From NCBI RefSeq assembly GCF_030816485.1, contig NZ_JAUSYC010000001.1, forward strand, positions 124,001 to 188,000: a stretch of 64,000 nt of DNA. The letters are read 5' to 3'. Shown piece by piece: positions 17,549-26,530 of this stretch. The notes under the pieces were generated by a model. It did no database searches and was not told where the DNA came from. It was given only the letters and a program-made list of their open reading frames with translations. This stretch comes from Arthrobacter sp. B1I2. Lineage in GTDB: Bacteria; Actinomycetota; Actinomycetes; Actinomycetales; Micrococcaceae. The first letter of the stretch is position 1, and each line of letters begins with the position of its first letter. The position numbers and the translations under genes were made by a program.

Positions 17549-18325
17549 TCAGGAAACCTGCAGGCCGCCATTGATGTCGTAGGTGGCGGCGGTGATGTAA
17601 CCGGCGTCCCCGCCAAGCAGGAACGCGATCAGGGCTGCCACTTCCTCGCGGGTCCCCACCCGGCCCATCATGATTCCTTCGGACATCTGGGCCTTGCGCT
17701 CATCCGTCAGCGTTCCGCCCATGATGTCCGTATCGATCGGTCCGGGGGCGATGGCGTTGACGGTGATGTTGTGCTCCCCCACCTCTCGGGCCAGGGCGCG
17801 GGTGAAGCCGAGGATCCCGGCTTTCGACGCACTGTAGGCCACTTTGGAGTAGGTGCCGCCGCCGCGCTGGGCTGAGATGGAGGAGATGCTGACGATCCTC
17901 CCGAGTTCGCGCTGGATCATGCCTTTGAGGACCCGCTGGGAAACAATGAAGGTGCCGCGCATGTTGATGGCAAAGACCTTGTCCCATTCCGCCACCGTAG
18001 TTTCCATGAAGGGCGTGGGCGAGCTGATTCCCGCGAGGTTGACCAGTCCGACGATTGGCGGAAGCGCCTGCTCAATCTCCGTGATGGCGCGGTCCACCGA
18101 GGCCTCGTCAGAGACGTCGGCACCCACGCCGATGGCCTTGACGGCACGGTTGGCGCCGATTTTCGCAGCCGCCGCCTTGGCGTCTTCATCGTTGATATCC
18201 AGGATGGCGATGGACCAGCCCTCGCTGGCCAGCCGGTCGGCGGTTGCGCGGCCGATGCCGCGCGCCGATGCTGCACCGGTCAGGACCGCGGTGCGCTCTG
18301 CGGGGAAGGTGTGCTGTGTAGTCAT
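17549..18325 (-). CDS. SDR family oxidoreductase 2 (probable polyol dehydrogenase)
   Basis: A 258-aa classical SDR with cofactor motif TGAASARGIG, NAD-type acidic residue in ILDIND, NLAG at the active-site floor, catalytic Ser plus YSASK (SSISAQRGGGTYSKVAYSASK), and C-terminus ITAATYDINGGLQVS. It resembles SDR 1 along its whole length. It is 10 nt behind the MFS gene, so transporter and dehydrogenase are co-transcribed. Mycobacterial threitol dehydrogenases are SDRs, so oxidation of a C4 polyol to erythrulose is a reasonable inference. Confidence 0.86.
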   Translation of the reverse strand: MTTQHTFPAERTAVLTGAASARGIGRATADRLASEGWSIAILDINDEDAKAAAAKIGANRAVKAIGVGADVSDEASVDRAITEIEQALPPIVGLVNLAGISSPTPFMETTVAEWDKVFAINMRGTFIVSQRVLKGMIQRELGRIVSISSISAQRGGGTYSKVAYSASKAGILGFTRALAREVGEHNITVNAIAPGPIDTDIMGGTLTDERKAQMSEGIMMGRVGTREEVAALIAFLLGGDAGYITAATYDINGGLQVS

Positions 18326-18334
18326 TGATGCGTC

Positions 18335-19684
18335 CTAGTGGGTTTCGGCAGCAGGAACGGTGACCCCGGGGGCGGAGACACCTTCCGGCCGCTTGCGTGC
18401 GTAAAGGTAGGTGGCGACGGCGGTTACGGCCAGGCAGGCGGCCAGGAAGACCAGCCCGCTTTGGCTGTTTCCGGTGGCATCCTTGAGGATGCCCACGATG
18501 TAGGGCGCCACGAAGCCGCCCAGGTTGCCCAGCGAGTTGACCATGGCAAGTCCCGCAGCCGCCGCGGCGCCCGTGAGGGCTGCGGAGGGCATGGCAAGGA
18601 ACGGTGCGATGGCGGAGTAGATGCCCATGGCGGCGAGGGTCAGGAAAACCATGGCGAGTACGGCGTTGACCGGGAGCAGGAAGCCGGCGCCCAGGAGGCC
18701 GACGGCGGCGAGCACCATGCTGACGCTGGCGTGCCACACGCGGTTGCCGGTACGGTCCGAGCGCTTGCTCCAGAAGTAGACGAACACTGCTGCGATGGCG
18801 TACGGGATGAAGACGATGAAGCCCACCTGTGTTGAGTCGAACTTGCCGAGAGCCTTCACGATGGTGGGCAACCAGAGACCCAGGCCGTATATGCCGCAGA
18901 CCAGGCCGAAGTACAGCGCCGAGTAGGCGATGGTGCGTGGGTCCTTCAGGCCCGCAAGGAAGTTGTGGTTGCCGGCCTTCTGCTTGTGGGCCAGTTCAGC
19001 GCTCATGGTGGTGGAGAGCCAGTCACGTTCTTCCGGCTTGAGCCATTTGGCGTGTTCGGGCCGGTCAGTCATGACGAAAGGCGTGATGATGCCCAACAGG
19101 ATGGCGGGAATGCCTTCAAGGATGTAGAGCCACTGCCAGCCGTGCAGGCCGCCGACGCCTTCCAGGTTCAGGAGCATGCCGGACACCGGGGCGCCCAGGG
19201 CGTTGGAGATGGGCTGGGCCAGGATGAAAATGCCCAGCACGCTCACCCGCTGTGCGGCAGGGAACCACAGGGTCAGGTAGAACAGGATGGCGGGGAAGAA
19301 GCCGGCTTCAGCCGCTCCGAGCAGGAAGCGGATGATGTAGAACGTGGTTTCACCGTTCACCAGGAACATGGCCGTGGCGAAGATGCCCCAGCTGATCAAG
19401 ATGCGGGCGATCCACTTGCGCGCTCCATAGCGGTACATGCCGCCGTTGCTGGGGATCTCCAACAACGCGTAGCCGAGGAAGAAGATGCCGGCGCCCAGGC
19501 CGTACGCGGCCTCGGTCAGACCCACATCCCCCTGCATGCCGAGCTTGGCGAAGCCGACGTTGTTCCGGTCCAGGTAGGCAATGAAGTACAGCAGGACGAT
19601 CAGGGGCATGATCCTCCGGCGTACCTTGCGGAGGGTGGTCTGGCCCAGCTCGCTGAGTGCGGGGGCAGCAGCACGGGAGGCCAT
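18335..19684 (-). CDS. MFS transporter, ACS family (2)
   Basis: A 449-aa transporter with about 12 membrane segments, the ACS-type signature AYLDRNNVGFAKLG, and GYALLEIPSNGGMYRYGARKW. It is a paralogue of the MFS protein at 10.2-11.5 kb. The ATG at 19684 is chosen because GGAGG lies 7 nt upstream; it overlaps the stop of a 17-codon upstream ORF as TGATG. A GTG at 19735 would add 17 residues. A strong promoter and a palindromic operator precede it. It probably imports the polyol that SDR 2 oxidises. Confidence 0.85.
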   Translation of the reverse strand: MASRAAAPALSELGQTTLRKVRRRIMPLIVLLYFIAYLDRNNVGFAKLGMQGDVGLTEAAYGLGAGIFFLGYALLEIPSNGGMYRYGARKWIARILISWGIFATAMFLVNGETTFYIIRFLLGAAEAGFFPAILFYLTLWFPAAQRVSVLGIFILAQPISNALGAPVSGMLLNLEGVGGLHGWQWLYILEGIPAILLGIITPFVMTDRPEHAKWLKPEERDWLSTTMSAELAHKQKAGNHNFLAGLKDPRTIAYSALYFGLVCGIYGLGLWLPTIVKALGKFDSTQVGFIVFIPYAIAAVFVYFWSKRSDRTGNRVWHASVSMVLAAVGLLGAGFLLPVNAVLAMVFLTLAAMGIYSAIAPFLAMPSAALTGAAAAAGLAMVNSLGNLGGFVAPYIVGILKDATGNSQSGLVFLAACLAVTAVATYLYARKRPEGVSAPGVTVPAAETH

Positions 19685-19737
19685 CACAGGCCTCCGGTGG
19701 TGGTCTGGGGACCCTCGAAAAGGGAATGCACGCACAT
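19684..19737 (-). CDS. Small upstream ORF (17 aa) coupled to the MFS gene
   Basis: ATG at 19737 has AAAGGAG 5 nt upstream, a better site than most genes here. The frame encodes MCVHSLFEGPQTTTGGL and stops with a TGA that shares its A with the ATG of the MFS gene. It begins in the transcribed leader about 57 nt after the predicted start of transcription. Leader peptide or coupling device; not a recognised family. Confidence 0.45.
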   Translation of the reverse strand: MCVHSLFEGPQTTTGGL

Positions 19738-19773
19738 AACGACTCCTTTGGCTGGCGGCATTTGGGGGAACTG

Positions 19774-19829
19774 ATATCAGATGTCTGATGTCTCTATGAG
19801 ATTCTAGTCACACGTGCCGGCAGCGTCAA
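19774..19829 (-). promoter_or_regulatory. MFS2-SDR2 promoter with GntR-type operator
   Basis: -35 TTGACG (19829-19824), exact 17-nt spacer, -10 TAGAAT (19806-19801). From about +5 lies ATCAGATGTCTGAT (19776-19789), a palindrome with perfect 6-bp arms that extends to GA...TC on both sides. The position just after the start point fits a repressor, probably the GntR/FCD protein encoded immediately upstream. Confidence 0.7.
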
Positions 19830-19892
19830 CACAAGTGCGGACGGGAGCGGTGGGCACGCCGATAGAAAGGCAAATACCCAACTCGGGAAAGT

Positions 19893-20636
19893 TTAGACAG
19901 ACGCCTGGCGGGCCGTGGCTCCGCTGCGGCTGGACACGGCGAGGTAGTGCTCGTAGTCCTCGAAGGTCTGGGTGATGTGGGCGTCCATGGTGGAGCGGGC
20001 AGTGGCCGGGTCGCTGGCAGCGATGGCTGCCAGGACCATCTTGTGATGGTGGATGGCGTGGCGTTGCACGTCCGGGAAGGCGGAGGTTTCGCGGCGCATG
20101 GCGTAGAGCAGGGTGGACAGCTGGCCCAGCAGGGCCGGCACGAACGGGTTGCCGGAGGCGCGCAGGACCGTGTCGTGGAAGGCGATGTCGGCCATGGTCA
20201 ACGCGTCCACGTCGCCCGCCTGGTGGGCTGCTTCCATCTGCTCCACGCTGTCCTGCAGTGCGGCGAGGTCGGCCGGCCGATGACGGGACGCAGCAAGTTC
20301 GGCCGCCCCGGTTTCCACCATGCGGCGCACCTCAAGCAAACGGAGGGCCACCTGGTCGGAGGCCACTCCCCTGGAGGCTGCGCGCATAATGGCATCCAGT
20401 CCCGTCCAGCGCTCGGGCGGGTTGACGAACGTGCCCAGGCCGCGCTTCACGTAAACCACGTCCTGCGCTTTCAGCACTTTCATCGCCTCACGGGCCGTCA
20501 GCCTGCTGACGCCCGACTCCTTGGCGATATCAGCTTCCGGCGGCAGGGCGTCGTCGGCCTGGATTTCTCCGCTGAGGATGTGTTCGAGGACCTTATCCAC
20601 GACGGCGTCGACCAGGGTGGGTCGCTTCTCTGCCAT
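19893..20636 (-). CDS. GntR-family regulator, FCD subfamily (1)
   Basis: A 247-aa FadR-like regulator. The N-terminal winged HTH (EHILSGEIQADDALPPEADIAKESGVSRLTAREAMKVLKAQ; residues about 14-55) is followed by a FCD domain with the metal/ligand residues in ADIAFHDTVLRASGNPF and HHHKMVLAAI. The start at 20636 is supported by AGGGGA 6 nt upstream; an ATG two codons earlier is too close to it, and the longer open frame is non-coding. It lies upstream of the MFS2-SDR2 operon on the same strand and probably controls it through the palindrome at 19776-19789. Confidence 0.87.
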   Translation of the reverse strand: MAEKRPTLVDAVVDKVLEHILSGEIQADDALPPEADIAKESGVSRLTAREAMKVLKAQDVVYVKRGLGTFVNPPERWTGLDAIMRAASRGVASDQVALRLLEVRRMVETGAAELAASRHRPADLAALQDSVEQMEAAHQAGDVDALTMADIAFHDTVLRASGNPFVPALLGQLSTLLYAMRRETSAFPDVQRHAIHHHKMVLAAIAASDPATARSTMDAHITQTFEDYEHYLAVSSRSGATARQASV

Positions 20637-20763
20637 CGTCATTCCCCTGCCTCTGCGCCCGAGGCGCCCTGATTTTCCTTCCCCCAACATTACTCGACGC
20701 CCGTCGGCAACTGCCGTATGTCGGCAACTGCTGCCGGGTCGCCGTCGTTCGTTAAACAGCGAA

Positions 20764-20820
20764 CGCGGGGCCACTCCGCACCGGTCCCATCGAGTGGGCC
20801 GGGCCTGGAGTGACCCCGCG
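20764..20820 (-). terminator. Terminator hairpin downstream of sucCD
   Basis: 14-nt arms (20764-20777 and 20807-20820) pair as CGCGGGG..ACTCC/GGAGT..CCCCGCG with a 2-nt mismatch and enclose a GC-rich 29-nt region. Begins 13 nt after the sucD stop. A smaller hairpin CGTTCG/CGAACG follows at about 20745-20764. Confidence 0.65.
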
Positions 20821-20832
20821 CTGTCAGTACTG

Positions 20833-21735
20833 CTAGAGCGCTGAGTAGACCTCACGGAGCAGCTTGGCGGTCTCGGACGGCGTCTTGCCGACCTTGACGC
20901 CGGCAGCCTCGAGGGCTTCCTTCTTGGCCTGGGCGGTACCGGCGGAACCGGAGACGATGGCGCCTGCGTGGCCCATGGTCTTGCCCTCGGGCGCCGTGAA
21001 GCCGGCAACGTAACCGACGACCGGCTTGGTCACGTTGGCCTTGATGAAGTCGGCCGCGCGCTCTTCGGCGTCGCCGCCGATTTCGCCGATCATCACGATG
21101 GCCTTGGTCTCGGGATCAGCCTCGAACGCGGCCAGGGCGTCGATGTGCGTGGTGCCGATGACGGGGTCGCCGCCGATGCCGATGGCGGTGGAGAAACCCA
21201 GGTCGCGCAGTTCGTACATCATCTGGTAGGTCAGGGTGCCCGACTTGGAAACGAGGCCGATGGGGCCCTTGCCGGTGATGTTGGCCGGAGTGATGCCCAC
21301 CAGTGCTTCGCCGGGGGTGATGATGCCGGGGCAGTTCGGGCCGATGATGCGGGTGACCTGGTTGCCGTCGGCGTCCAGCTTGGACTGGGCCAGGGCCCAG
21401 AATTCGGCGGAGTCCTGGACGGGAACGCCTTCGGTGATGACCACAACGAGGCCGATGCCGGCTTCGATGGCTTCGACCACGGCGTTCTTAGTGAATGCCG
21501 GCGGGACGAAGACGATGGAGACGTCGGCGCCGGTTTCGGCGATGGCTTCCTTGACGGTCCCGTAGACGTTGATTTCGTTGTCGCCGTGCAGGACTGTGGT
21601 GCCGGCCTTGCGGGCATTAACGCCGCCCACGATGTTGGTGCCGGCCTTGAGCATCAGGGCGGTGTGCTTGGTGCCCTCGCCGCCGGTGATGCCCTGGACG
21701 ATGACCTTGGAGTCCTTGTTGAGGTAGATAGACAT
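20833..21735 (-). CDS. sucD: Succinate-CoA ligase, alpha subunit
   Basis: A 300-aa subunit of the TCA-cycle enzyme that makes succinate and ATP/GTP from succinyl-CoA. The N-terminal CoA-binding fold is [34 protein letters not shown] and [10 protein letters not shown] are conserved, and the phosphorylated histidine is in [13 protein letters not shown]. It follows sucC by 10 nt in the usual order. Full length, nothing unusual. Confidence 0.97.
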   Translation of the reverse strand: MSIYLNKDSKVIVQGITGGEGTKHTALMLKAGTNIVGGVNARKAGTTVLHGDNEINVYGTVKEAIAETGADVSIVFVPPAFTKNAVVEAIEAGIGLVVVITEGVPVQDSAEFWALAQSKLDADGNQVTRIIGPNCPGIITPGEALVGITPANITGKGPIGLVSKSGTLTYQMMYELRDLGFSTAIGIGGDPVIGTTHIDALAAFEADPETKAIVMIGEIGGDAEERAADFIKANVTKPVVGYVAGFTAPEGKTMGHAGAIVSGSAGTAQAKKEALEAAGVKVGKTPSETAKLLREVYSAL

Positions 21736-21745
21736 GGTGCGTCCC

Positions 21746-22915
21746 TTACTTAGCTGCGTTGGCGAGCTCGGCGGCCTTGTCGGCGCCCTCGTCCATGGTG
21801 GCGGCCAGGGTTACCAGCGGGTGGTTGGCCTCGTTCAGGATGCGGCGGCCTTCCTCGACGTTGTTGCCGTCGAGGCGGACTACCAGCGGCTTGTTGGCCG
21901 TGTGGCCGAGCTCGGCAAGCGCGCCGACGATGCCCTTGGCCACAGCATCGCACGCGGTGATGCCACCGAAGACGTTCACGAAGACGGACTTGACCTGCTC
22001 GTCGCCGAGGATGACATCCAGGCCTGCAGCCATGACCTCAGCGGAGGCTCCGCCGCCAATATCCAGGAAGTTTGCGGGCTTGACGTTGCCGTGGTTCTCG
22101 CCGGCGTACGCAACGACGTCGAGCGTGGACATGACCAGGCCGGCGCCATTGCCGATGATGCCTACTTCGCCGTCGAGCTTGACGTAGTTGAGGTCCTGCG
22201 CCTTTGCCTTGGCCTCAAGCGGGTCTGCTGCGTCCTTGTCCTCAAGCTGCGCGTGCTTCGGGTGGCGGAAGTCGGCGTTCTCGTCGAGGGAGACCTTGCC
22301 GTCGAGGGCCACGATGTCACCGTTGCCGGTCTTGACCAGCGGGTTGACCTCCACCAGGGTGGCGTCTTCCTTCTTGAAGACGTCCCAGAGCTTGAGGATG
22401 ACGGCTGCCACCTTGCCGCGGAGTTCCTCGGCGAAGCCGGCGGCCGCGACGATTTCGTCGGCCTTGGCCTGGTCGATGCCCACGGCGGGGTCGATGGCGA
22501 TCTTCGCCAGCGCTTCCGGGCGTTCGACGGCGAGCTGCTCGATTTCCATGCCGCCCTCAACCGAGCACATGGCCAGGTAGTTGCGGTTGGCCCGGTCCAG
22601 CAGGACGGAGAAGTAGTACTCCTCGGCGATGTCCGCACCCTGGGCAATCATCACCTTGTTGACGGTGTGGCCCTTGATGTCCATGCCGAGGATGTTGGTG
22701 GCGTGCTCTAACGCCTCGTCTGCGGACTTTGCGACCTTGACGCCGCCGGCCTTGCCGCGGCCGCCTGCCTTGACCTGTGCCTTGACAACGGTAACGCCGC
22801 CGATCTTCTCGGCAGCTGCCTTTGCTTCTTCTGGGGTGTACGCCACGATGCCGGCAAGCACGGGTACACCGTGCGCCTCGAACATATCGCGCGCCTGGTA
22901 TTCAAACAGGTCCAC
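21746..22915 (-). CDS. sucC: Succinate-CoA ligase, beta subunit
   Basis: A 389-aa subunit with the ATP-grasp fold ([36 protein letters not shown]) and the C-terminal ligase domain ([32 protein letters not shown]). It carries the nucleotide and succinate sites and works as a heterodimer or heterotetramer with SucD. GTG start at 22915 with AGAAGGA upstream. The transcript appears to have a leader of nearly 200 nt. Confidence 0.97.
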   Translation of the reverse strand: MDLFEYQARDMFEAHGVPVLAGIVAYTPEEAKAAAEKIGGVTVVKAQVKAGGRGKAGGVKVAKSADEALEHATNILGMDIKGHTVNKVMIAQGADIAEEYYFSVLLDRANRNYLAMCSVEGGMEIEQLAVERPEALAKIAIDPAVGIDQAKADEIVAAAGFAEELRGKVAAVILKLWDVFKKEDATLVEVNPLVKTGNGDIVALDGKVSLDENADFRHPKHAQLEDKDAADPLEAKAKAQDLNYVKLDGEVGIIGNGAGLVMSTLDVVAYAGENHGNVKPANFLDIGGGASAEVMAAGLDVILGDEQVKSVFVNVFGGITACDAVAKGIVGALAELGHTANKPLVVRLDGNNVEEGRRILNEANHPLVTLAATMDEGADKAAELANAAK

Positions 22916-23116
22916 GGTTTAGTGTCCTTCTACGTCGAAGTAGTTTCTGTACAGTCGGACACCATCGAAAAGACGATGACCGGGCTGCGGATTGCACGCA
23001 CCGGCGGCCTGTCTGGAAACGAGCCACGCGGCGTAATGCTCCATGGGGAACTCTAGTCCTTTGGAGGGACCGGGCCGTCCCAGACTACCTCTTATGTGAG
23101 TAAGCACACTATTCTA
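22916..23116 (-). promoter_or_regulatory. sucCD leader and promoter region
   Basis: A good -10 TAGAAT lies at 23116-23111 on the minus strand, without a clear -35, giving a leader of about 190 nt. The leader contains a 41-codon open frame (ATG 23044, stop 22919) ending 3 nt before the sucC start and including the sucC SD. I do not recognise the peptide, so I do not call it as a gene. Confidence 0.35.
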
Positions 23117-23139
23117 TGGAGCGTAGAAAAACCGCGGAT

Positions 23140-23838
23140 TTACGGGGTTTTTGGGCCCTCCGGCTGCGGGGACGCACTGCTTTTGGCCGGCCCCTGGACC
23201 AGTTCGTAACGTTCGGGGGAAACGAAGAATCCGACGCCGGCGGAGGCATTTCCGCACGCCACGCCGCCGTTGTAGGCGGAACAGCGCAGGCCGTTCCGTT
23301 CAAGGTTCTGCCCGTCCGCAAGCACAGGAAGTTGGGTCAGCGGCCCAGCCTTCGTCCCTTTGGGCCCGAAGGCTGCTTCCATCGATGTGACGCCGGAGCG
23401 GCATTCCCCGTAGCGCGCGTTGTCCGGCGCCACCAGGGCCACCCCGCCCATGTAGCCAAGGTGGGTTCCGGCGCAGTCATCCTTGACGTCCCCGGGTTGG
23501 GGCGGTTGATAGGTGGCGAGCTCGCAGTGGGCCACCGGAACGATGGGCAGCTTGTTGTTGGCAGCATCGCTATAGCGGTTCTGCCCGTAGGGCAGGTTCA
23601 CGTGTTCCCCGCGCGCGGAGGTGAGCGAACAGGCAATGGTCCGGTCCGCGGTGATGAAGGAGAGGACATCGGTGCCGCTGGAGAATGTTTTCGAGTCGGC
23701 CAGCGGCGCCTTTTCCAGCTGTTCCATGGGCTGCAGCGGAGCCGGCGGAATGTAGGAGGGGTCCTCGGTGGTCACCGTGCAGCCCGTGGCGGTGACAAGG
23801 AAAAGGGCGGCGAGCATCCCCCATACAGTCCGTCGCAT
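23140..23838 (-). CDS. Putative secreted lipoprotein
   Basis: A 232-aa protein with a short charged N-terminus, a hydrophobic stretch GMLAALFLVTATGC and lipobox TATGC (Cys20), so it should be lipid-anchored on the outer face of the membrane. The mature part has six further cysteines (for example IACSL, AHCEL, DDCAGT, GECRSG, LRCSA, VACGN), suggesting disulfides. The C-terminal tail is Pro/Ser-rich. Not assigned to a named family. It lies 29 nt behind pcrA on the same strand. Confidence 0.75.
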   Translation of the reverse strand: MRRTVWGMLAALFLVTATGCTVTTEDPSYIPPAPLQPMEQLEKAPLADSKTFSSGTDVLSFITADRTIACSLTSARGEHVNLPYGQNRYSDAANNKLPIVPVAHCELATYQPPQPGDVKDDCAGTHLGYMGGVALVAPDNARYGECRSGVTSMEAAFGPKGTKAGPLTQLPVLADGQNLERNGLRCSAYNGGVACGNASAGVGFFVSPERYELVQGPAKSSASPQPEGPKTP

Positions 23839-23867
23839 GGCTCAATTATGCCCGGCCGCAGGCCGGC

Positions 23868-26453
23868 TTAGGCGTCGAGCCTGGTCAGTGGCGCGTACCG
23901 AAGCAGCAGCCGCTTCTCGCCAACGTCGAATTTGACCTTCGCCACAGTCTTGTCCCCCGCCCCTTCAAGCGCCAGGACGGTTCCGTTGCCGAAGCTGGTG
24001 TGGTTGACCTTGTCCCCCACGCTGACGGCGATGATTTCCTTCTGCGGCTGTACCCGGTTTTTTGCGATGGAGGCCGGAACGTCGGCGTTGAAACCGGCGG
24101 AGGAGTCCGCTGCTGCACCGCGGGAGGTGCCGGCGCCCCAGAAGGACCCGCTGTAGCGGCCGGACCCGATGGAGCCGCCGCTCCAGCCACCGGCCTGCCT
24201 GCTGGCCCCTTCCCGTCTCCATTCCAGGAGCTCCGCCGGGATTTCCTCCAGGAACTGGCTGGCCGGGTTGTACTGGCTCTGGCCCCACATGCTGCGCACC
24301 TCCGACCGGGTCACGTACAGCCGCTTGCGGGCACGGGTGAGCCCCACGTAGGCCAGCCGGCGTTCCTCGGCCAGTTCCTTGGGGTCGGTGGCGGAGCGCT
24401 GGTGCGGGAAGAGCCCGTGTTCCATGCCGGTGAGGAAGACCACCGGGAATTCCAGGCCTTTGGCCGTGTGCAGGGTCATCAGCGTCACCACGCCCAGCCG
24501 TTTGGCCTCGGCCACGGCGGCATCAATGTCCGCCCCGGGTGCATCCGGGATCTGGTCGGCATCGGCAACCAGGGACACCTGTTCCAGGAATGCGCCAAGG
24601 CTGCCCTCAGGGTTTTCCTGCTCGTACTCGCGCACCACGGCCACCAGTTCGGCCAGGTTCTCCACGCGGGACTCGTCCTGCGGATCGGTGCTGGAGCGCA
24701 GCGCGGCAAGGTAGCCGGTCTGTTCCAGGACGGCTTCCAGTGCGGCGGCGGCTCCCGATCCGGAGGCAACCTCGGCCAGGTCGTCCAGCATCTTCACGAA
24801 GCTCAGGACGGCATTGACGGATCGGGTGGCCATGCCGGGGGCCTGCTCGGCGCGGCGTGCCGCCGCCATGAAGGACGTCCGCTCACGCTGGGCAAGGGCG
24901 GCGACGGCACCTTCGGCGCGGTCACCGATGCCGCGTTTGGGCTCGTTCAGCACCCGGCGGAGGTTGACGTCGTCGTCAGGGTTCACCAGGACGCGCAGGT
25001 ACGCCAGGGCGTCCTTGATTTCCTTGCGCTCGTAAAAGCGGGTACCGCCCACCACCTTGTACGGCAGGCCCACGCGTACCAGGACGTCTTCGATGGAGCG
25101 GGACTGGGCGTTGGTCCGGTAGAAGATGGCCACGTCGCCCGGGCGCAGGTTCTCCTCGTCCTGGAGCCGGTCGATCTCCTTGGCGATGAACTGCGCTTCG
25201 TCGTGCTCGTTTTCGCCAACGTAGCCGATGATCTTGTGGCCTTCGCCCTCCGCGGTCCACAGCCGTTTTTCGGGCCGGTTTGGGTTCCGTGAGATGACCG
25301 AGTTGGCGGCGCTCAGGATGTTCTGGGTGGAGCGGTAGTTTTGCTCCAGCTTGATGGTGCGCGCTTCCGGGTAGTCCTTTTCGAATTCCACGATGTTCCG
25401 GATGTCGGCGCCGCGGAAAGCGTAGATGGACTGGTCCGAGTCGCCCACCACGGTCAGTTCCGAGGCCCCGGGCCCCTCGCCCACGATTTCCCGCACCAGC
25501 GCGTACTGGGCGTGGTTGGTGTCCTGGTATTCGTCCACCAGCACATGGCGGAACCGGCGGCGGTAGGACTCGGCAAGCGCGGGGAAGGCGCGGAACATGT
25601 AGACGGTTTCGGCGATGAGGTCGTCGAAGTCCATGGCGTTGGCCTGCCGCAGACGCTGCGTGTAGCCCTTGTAGACGTCCGCCACGGCCTGTTCGAAGGG
25701 GTCGTTGTAATTGGCGGACGAGGCAAAGGAATCGGCGTCAATGAGCTCGTTCTTCAACGCGGAAATCTTGTGCTGGATAGCCTTGGGTGCGAACTTCTTG
25801 GGGTCCAGGTCCAGGGCTTTGGACACCTGCGTGACCAGGCGCAGGGAGTCAGCGGAGTCGTAAATTGAGAAGTTGGATTTGAGGCCGACGTTGGCCGCTT
25901 CCTGCCGCAGGATCCGCACGCAGGAGGAGTGGAACGTGGAGATCCACATGATCTTGGCCCGCCCGCCCACCAGCGCCTCAATGCGCTCGCGCATTTCCGC
26001 GGCGGCCTTGTTGGTGAAGGTGATGGCCAGGATCTCGCCGTGGTGGGCACGGCCGGTGGCGATCAGGTACGCGATCCTGTTGCTGAGCACGCGGGTCTTG
26101 CCGGACCCGGCACCGGCAACGATCAGCAGCGCCGACCCCGCATGCTTGACTGCTTCCTCCTGCTGAGGGTTCAATCCCTCCAGCAGCTGGGCAGCGTCCG
26201 GGCGGCGGCTGCCATGGTGACCGCCGTCGTCGTGCCTGTCCCCACGGTTCCGCTCCCCCTCGTTCCGGCCGCCGTGGGTCTGGTTGCCGTTCTGCCAGCC
26301 CTCGGACTGGTGCTGCGCGTCAACGTGGGCGGCGGGCATTCCGCCTGGCCCGGCCGTGGTGGCAGCACCCTCCGGCCCCGTCCTGGTGCGGGCGGTGGCG
26401 GCAGGCGCGGCCTTGAACGGTCCGTCAGAGTACGGGTCAAACAACATATCCAT
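23868..26453 (-). CDS. pcrA: ATP-dependent DNA helicase UvrD/PcrA
   Basis: An 861-aa superfamily 1A 3'-5' helicase for repair and replication restart. The helicase core begins after about 100 residues: LLEGLNPQQEEAVKH (Q motif), IVAGAGSGKTRVL (Walker A), VDEYQDTNHAQY (motif II), VGDSDQSIYAFRGAD (motif III) and LMTLHTAKGLEFPVVF (motif V). The C-terminus has a Tudor-like KVNHTSFGNGTVLALEG. The N-terminus is a low-complexity Gly/Ala/His-rich extension. ATG at 26453 begins MDMLFDPYSDGPF, typical of actinobacterial PcrA; the frame to 26489 is not needed. Confidence 0.93.
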   Translation of the reverse strand: MDMLFDPYSDGPFKAAPAATARTRTGPEGAATTAGPGGMPAAHVDAQHQSEGWQNGNQTHGGRNEGERNRGDRHDDGGHHGSRRPDAAQLLEGLNPQQEEAVKHAGSALLIVAGAGSGKTRVLSNRIAYLIATGRAHHGEILAITFTNKAAAEMRERIEALVGGRAKIMWISTFHSSCVRILRQEAANVGLKSNFSIYDSADSLRLVTQVSKALDLDPKKFAPKAIQHKISALKNELIDADSFASSANYNDPFEQAVADVYKGYTQRLRQANAMDFDDLIAETVYMFRAFPALAESYRRRFRHVLVDEYQDTNHAQYALVREIVGEGPGASELTVVGDSDQSIYAFRGADIRNIVEFEKDYPEARTIKLEQNYRSTQNILSAANSVISRNPNRPEKRLWTAEGEGHKIIGYVGENEHDEAQFIAKEIDRLQDEENLRPGDVAIFYRTNAQSRSIEDVLVRVGLPYKVVGGTRFYERKEIKDALAYLRVLVNPDDDVNLRRVLNEPKRGIGDRAEGAVAALAQRERTSFMAAARRAEQAPGMATRSVNAVLSFVKMLDDLAEVASGSGAAAALEAVLEQTGYLAALRSSTDPQDESRVENLAELVAVVREYEQENPEGSLGAFLEQVSLVADADQIPDAPGADIDAAVAEAKRLGVVTLMTLHTAKGLEFPVVFLTGMEHGLFPHQRSATDPKELAEERRLAYVGLTRARKRLYVTRSEVRSMWGQSQYNPASQFLEEIPAELLEWRREGASRQAGGWSGGSIGSGRYSGSFWGAGTSRGAAADSSAGFNADVPASIAKNRVQPQKEIIAVSVGDKVNHTSFGNGTVLALEGAGDKTVAKVKFDVGEKRLLLRYAPLTRLDA

Positions 26454-26530
26454 GGTGCCTACAAGTCTAGGTGGTGGGACCGACAGCACCTTCCAGCCTG
26501 TGGATTACTCCCCCTGGGCGGGCAACCGCC

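Noticed and set aside
22919-23107. Open frame extending to 23107 in the sucC leader
   Set aside because: Longest form needs a GTG without SD next to the -10; only the shorter ATG form is kept as a weak observation, not as a gene.
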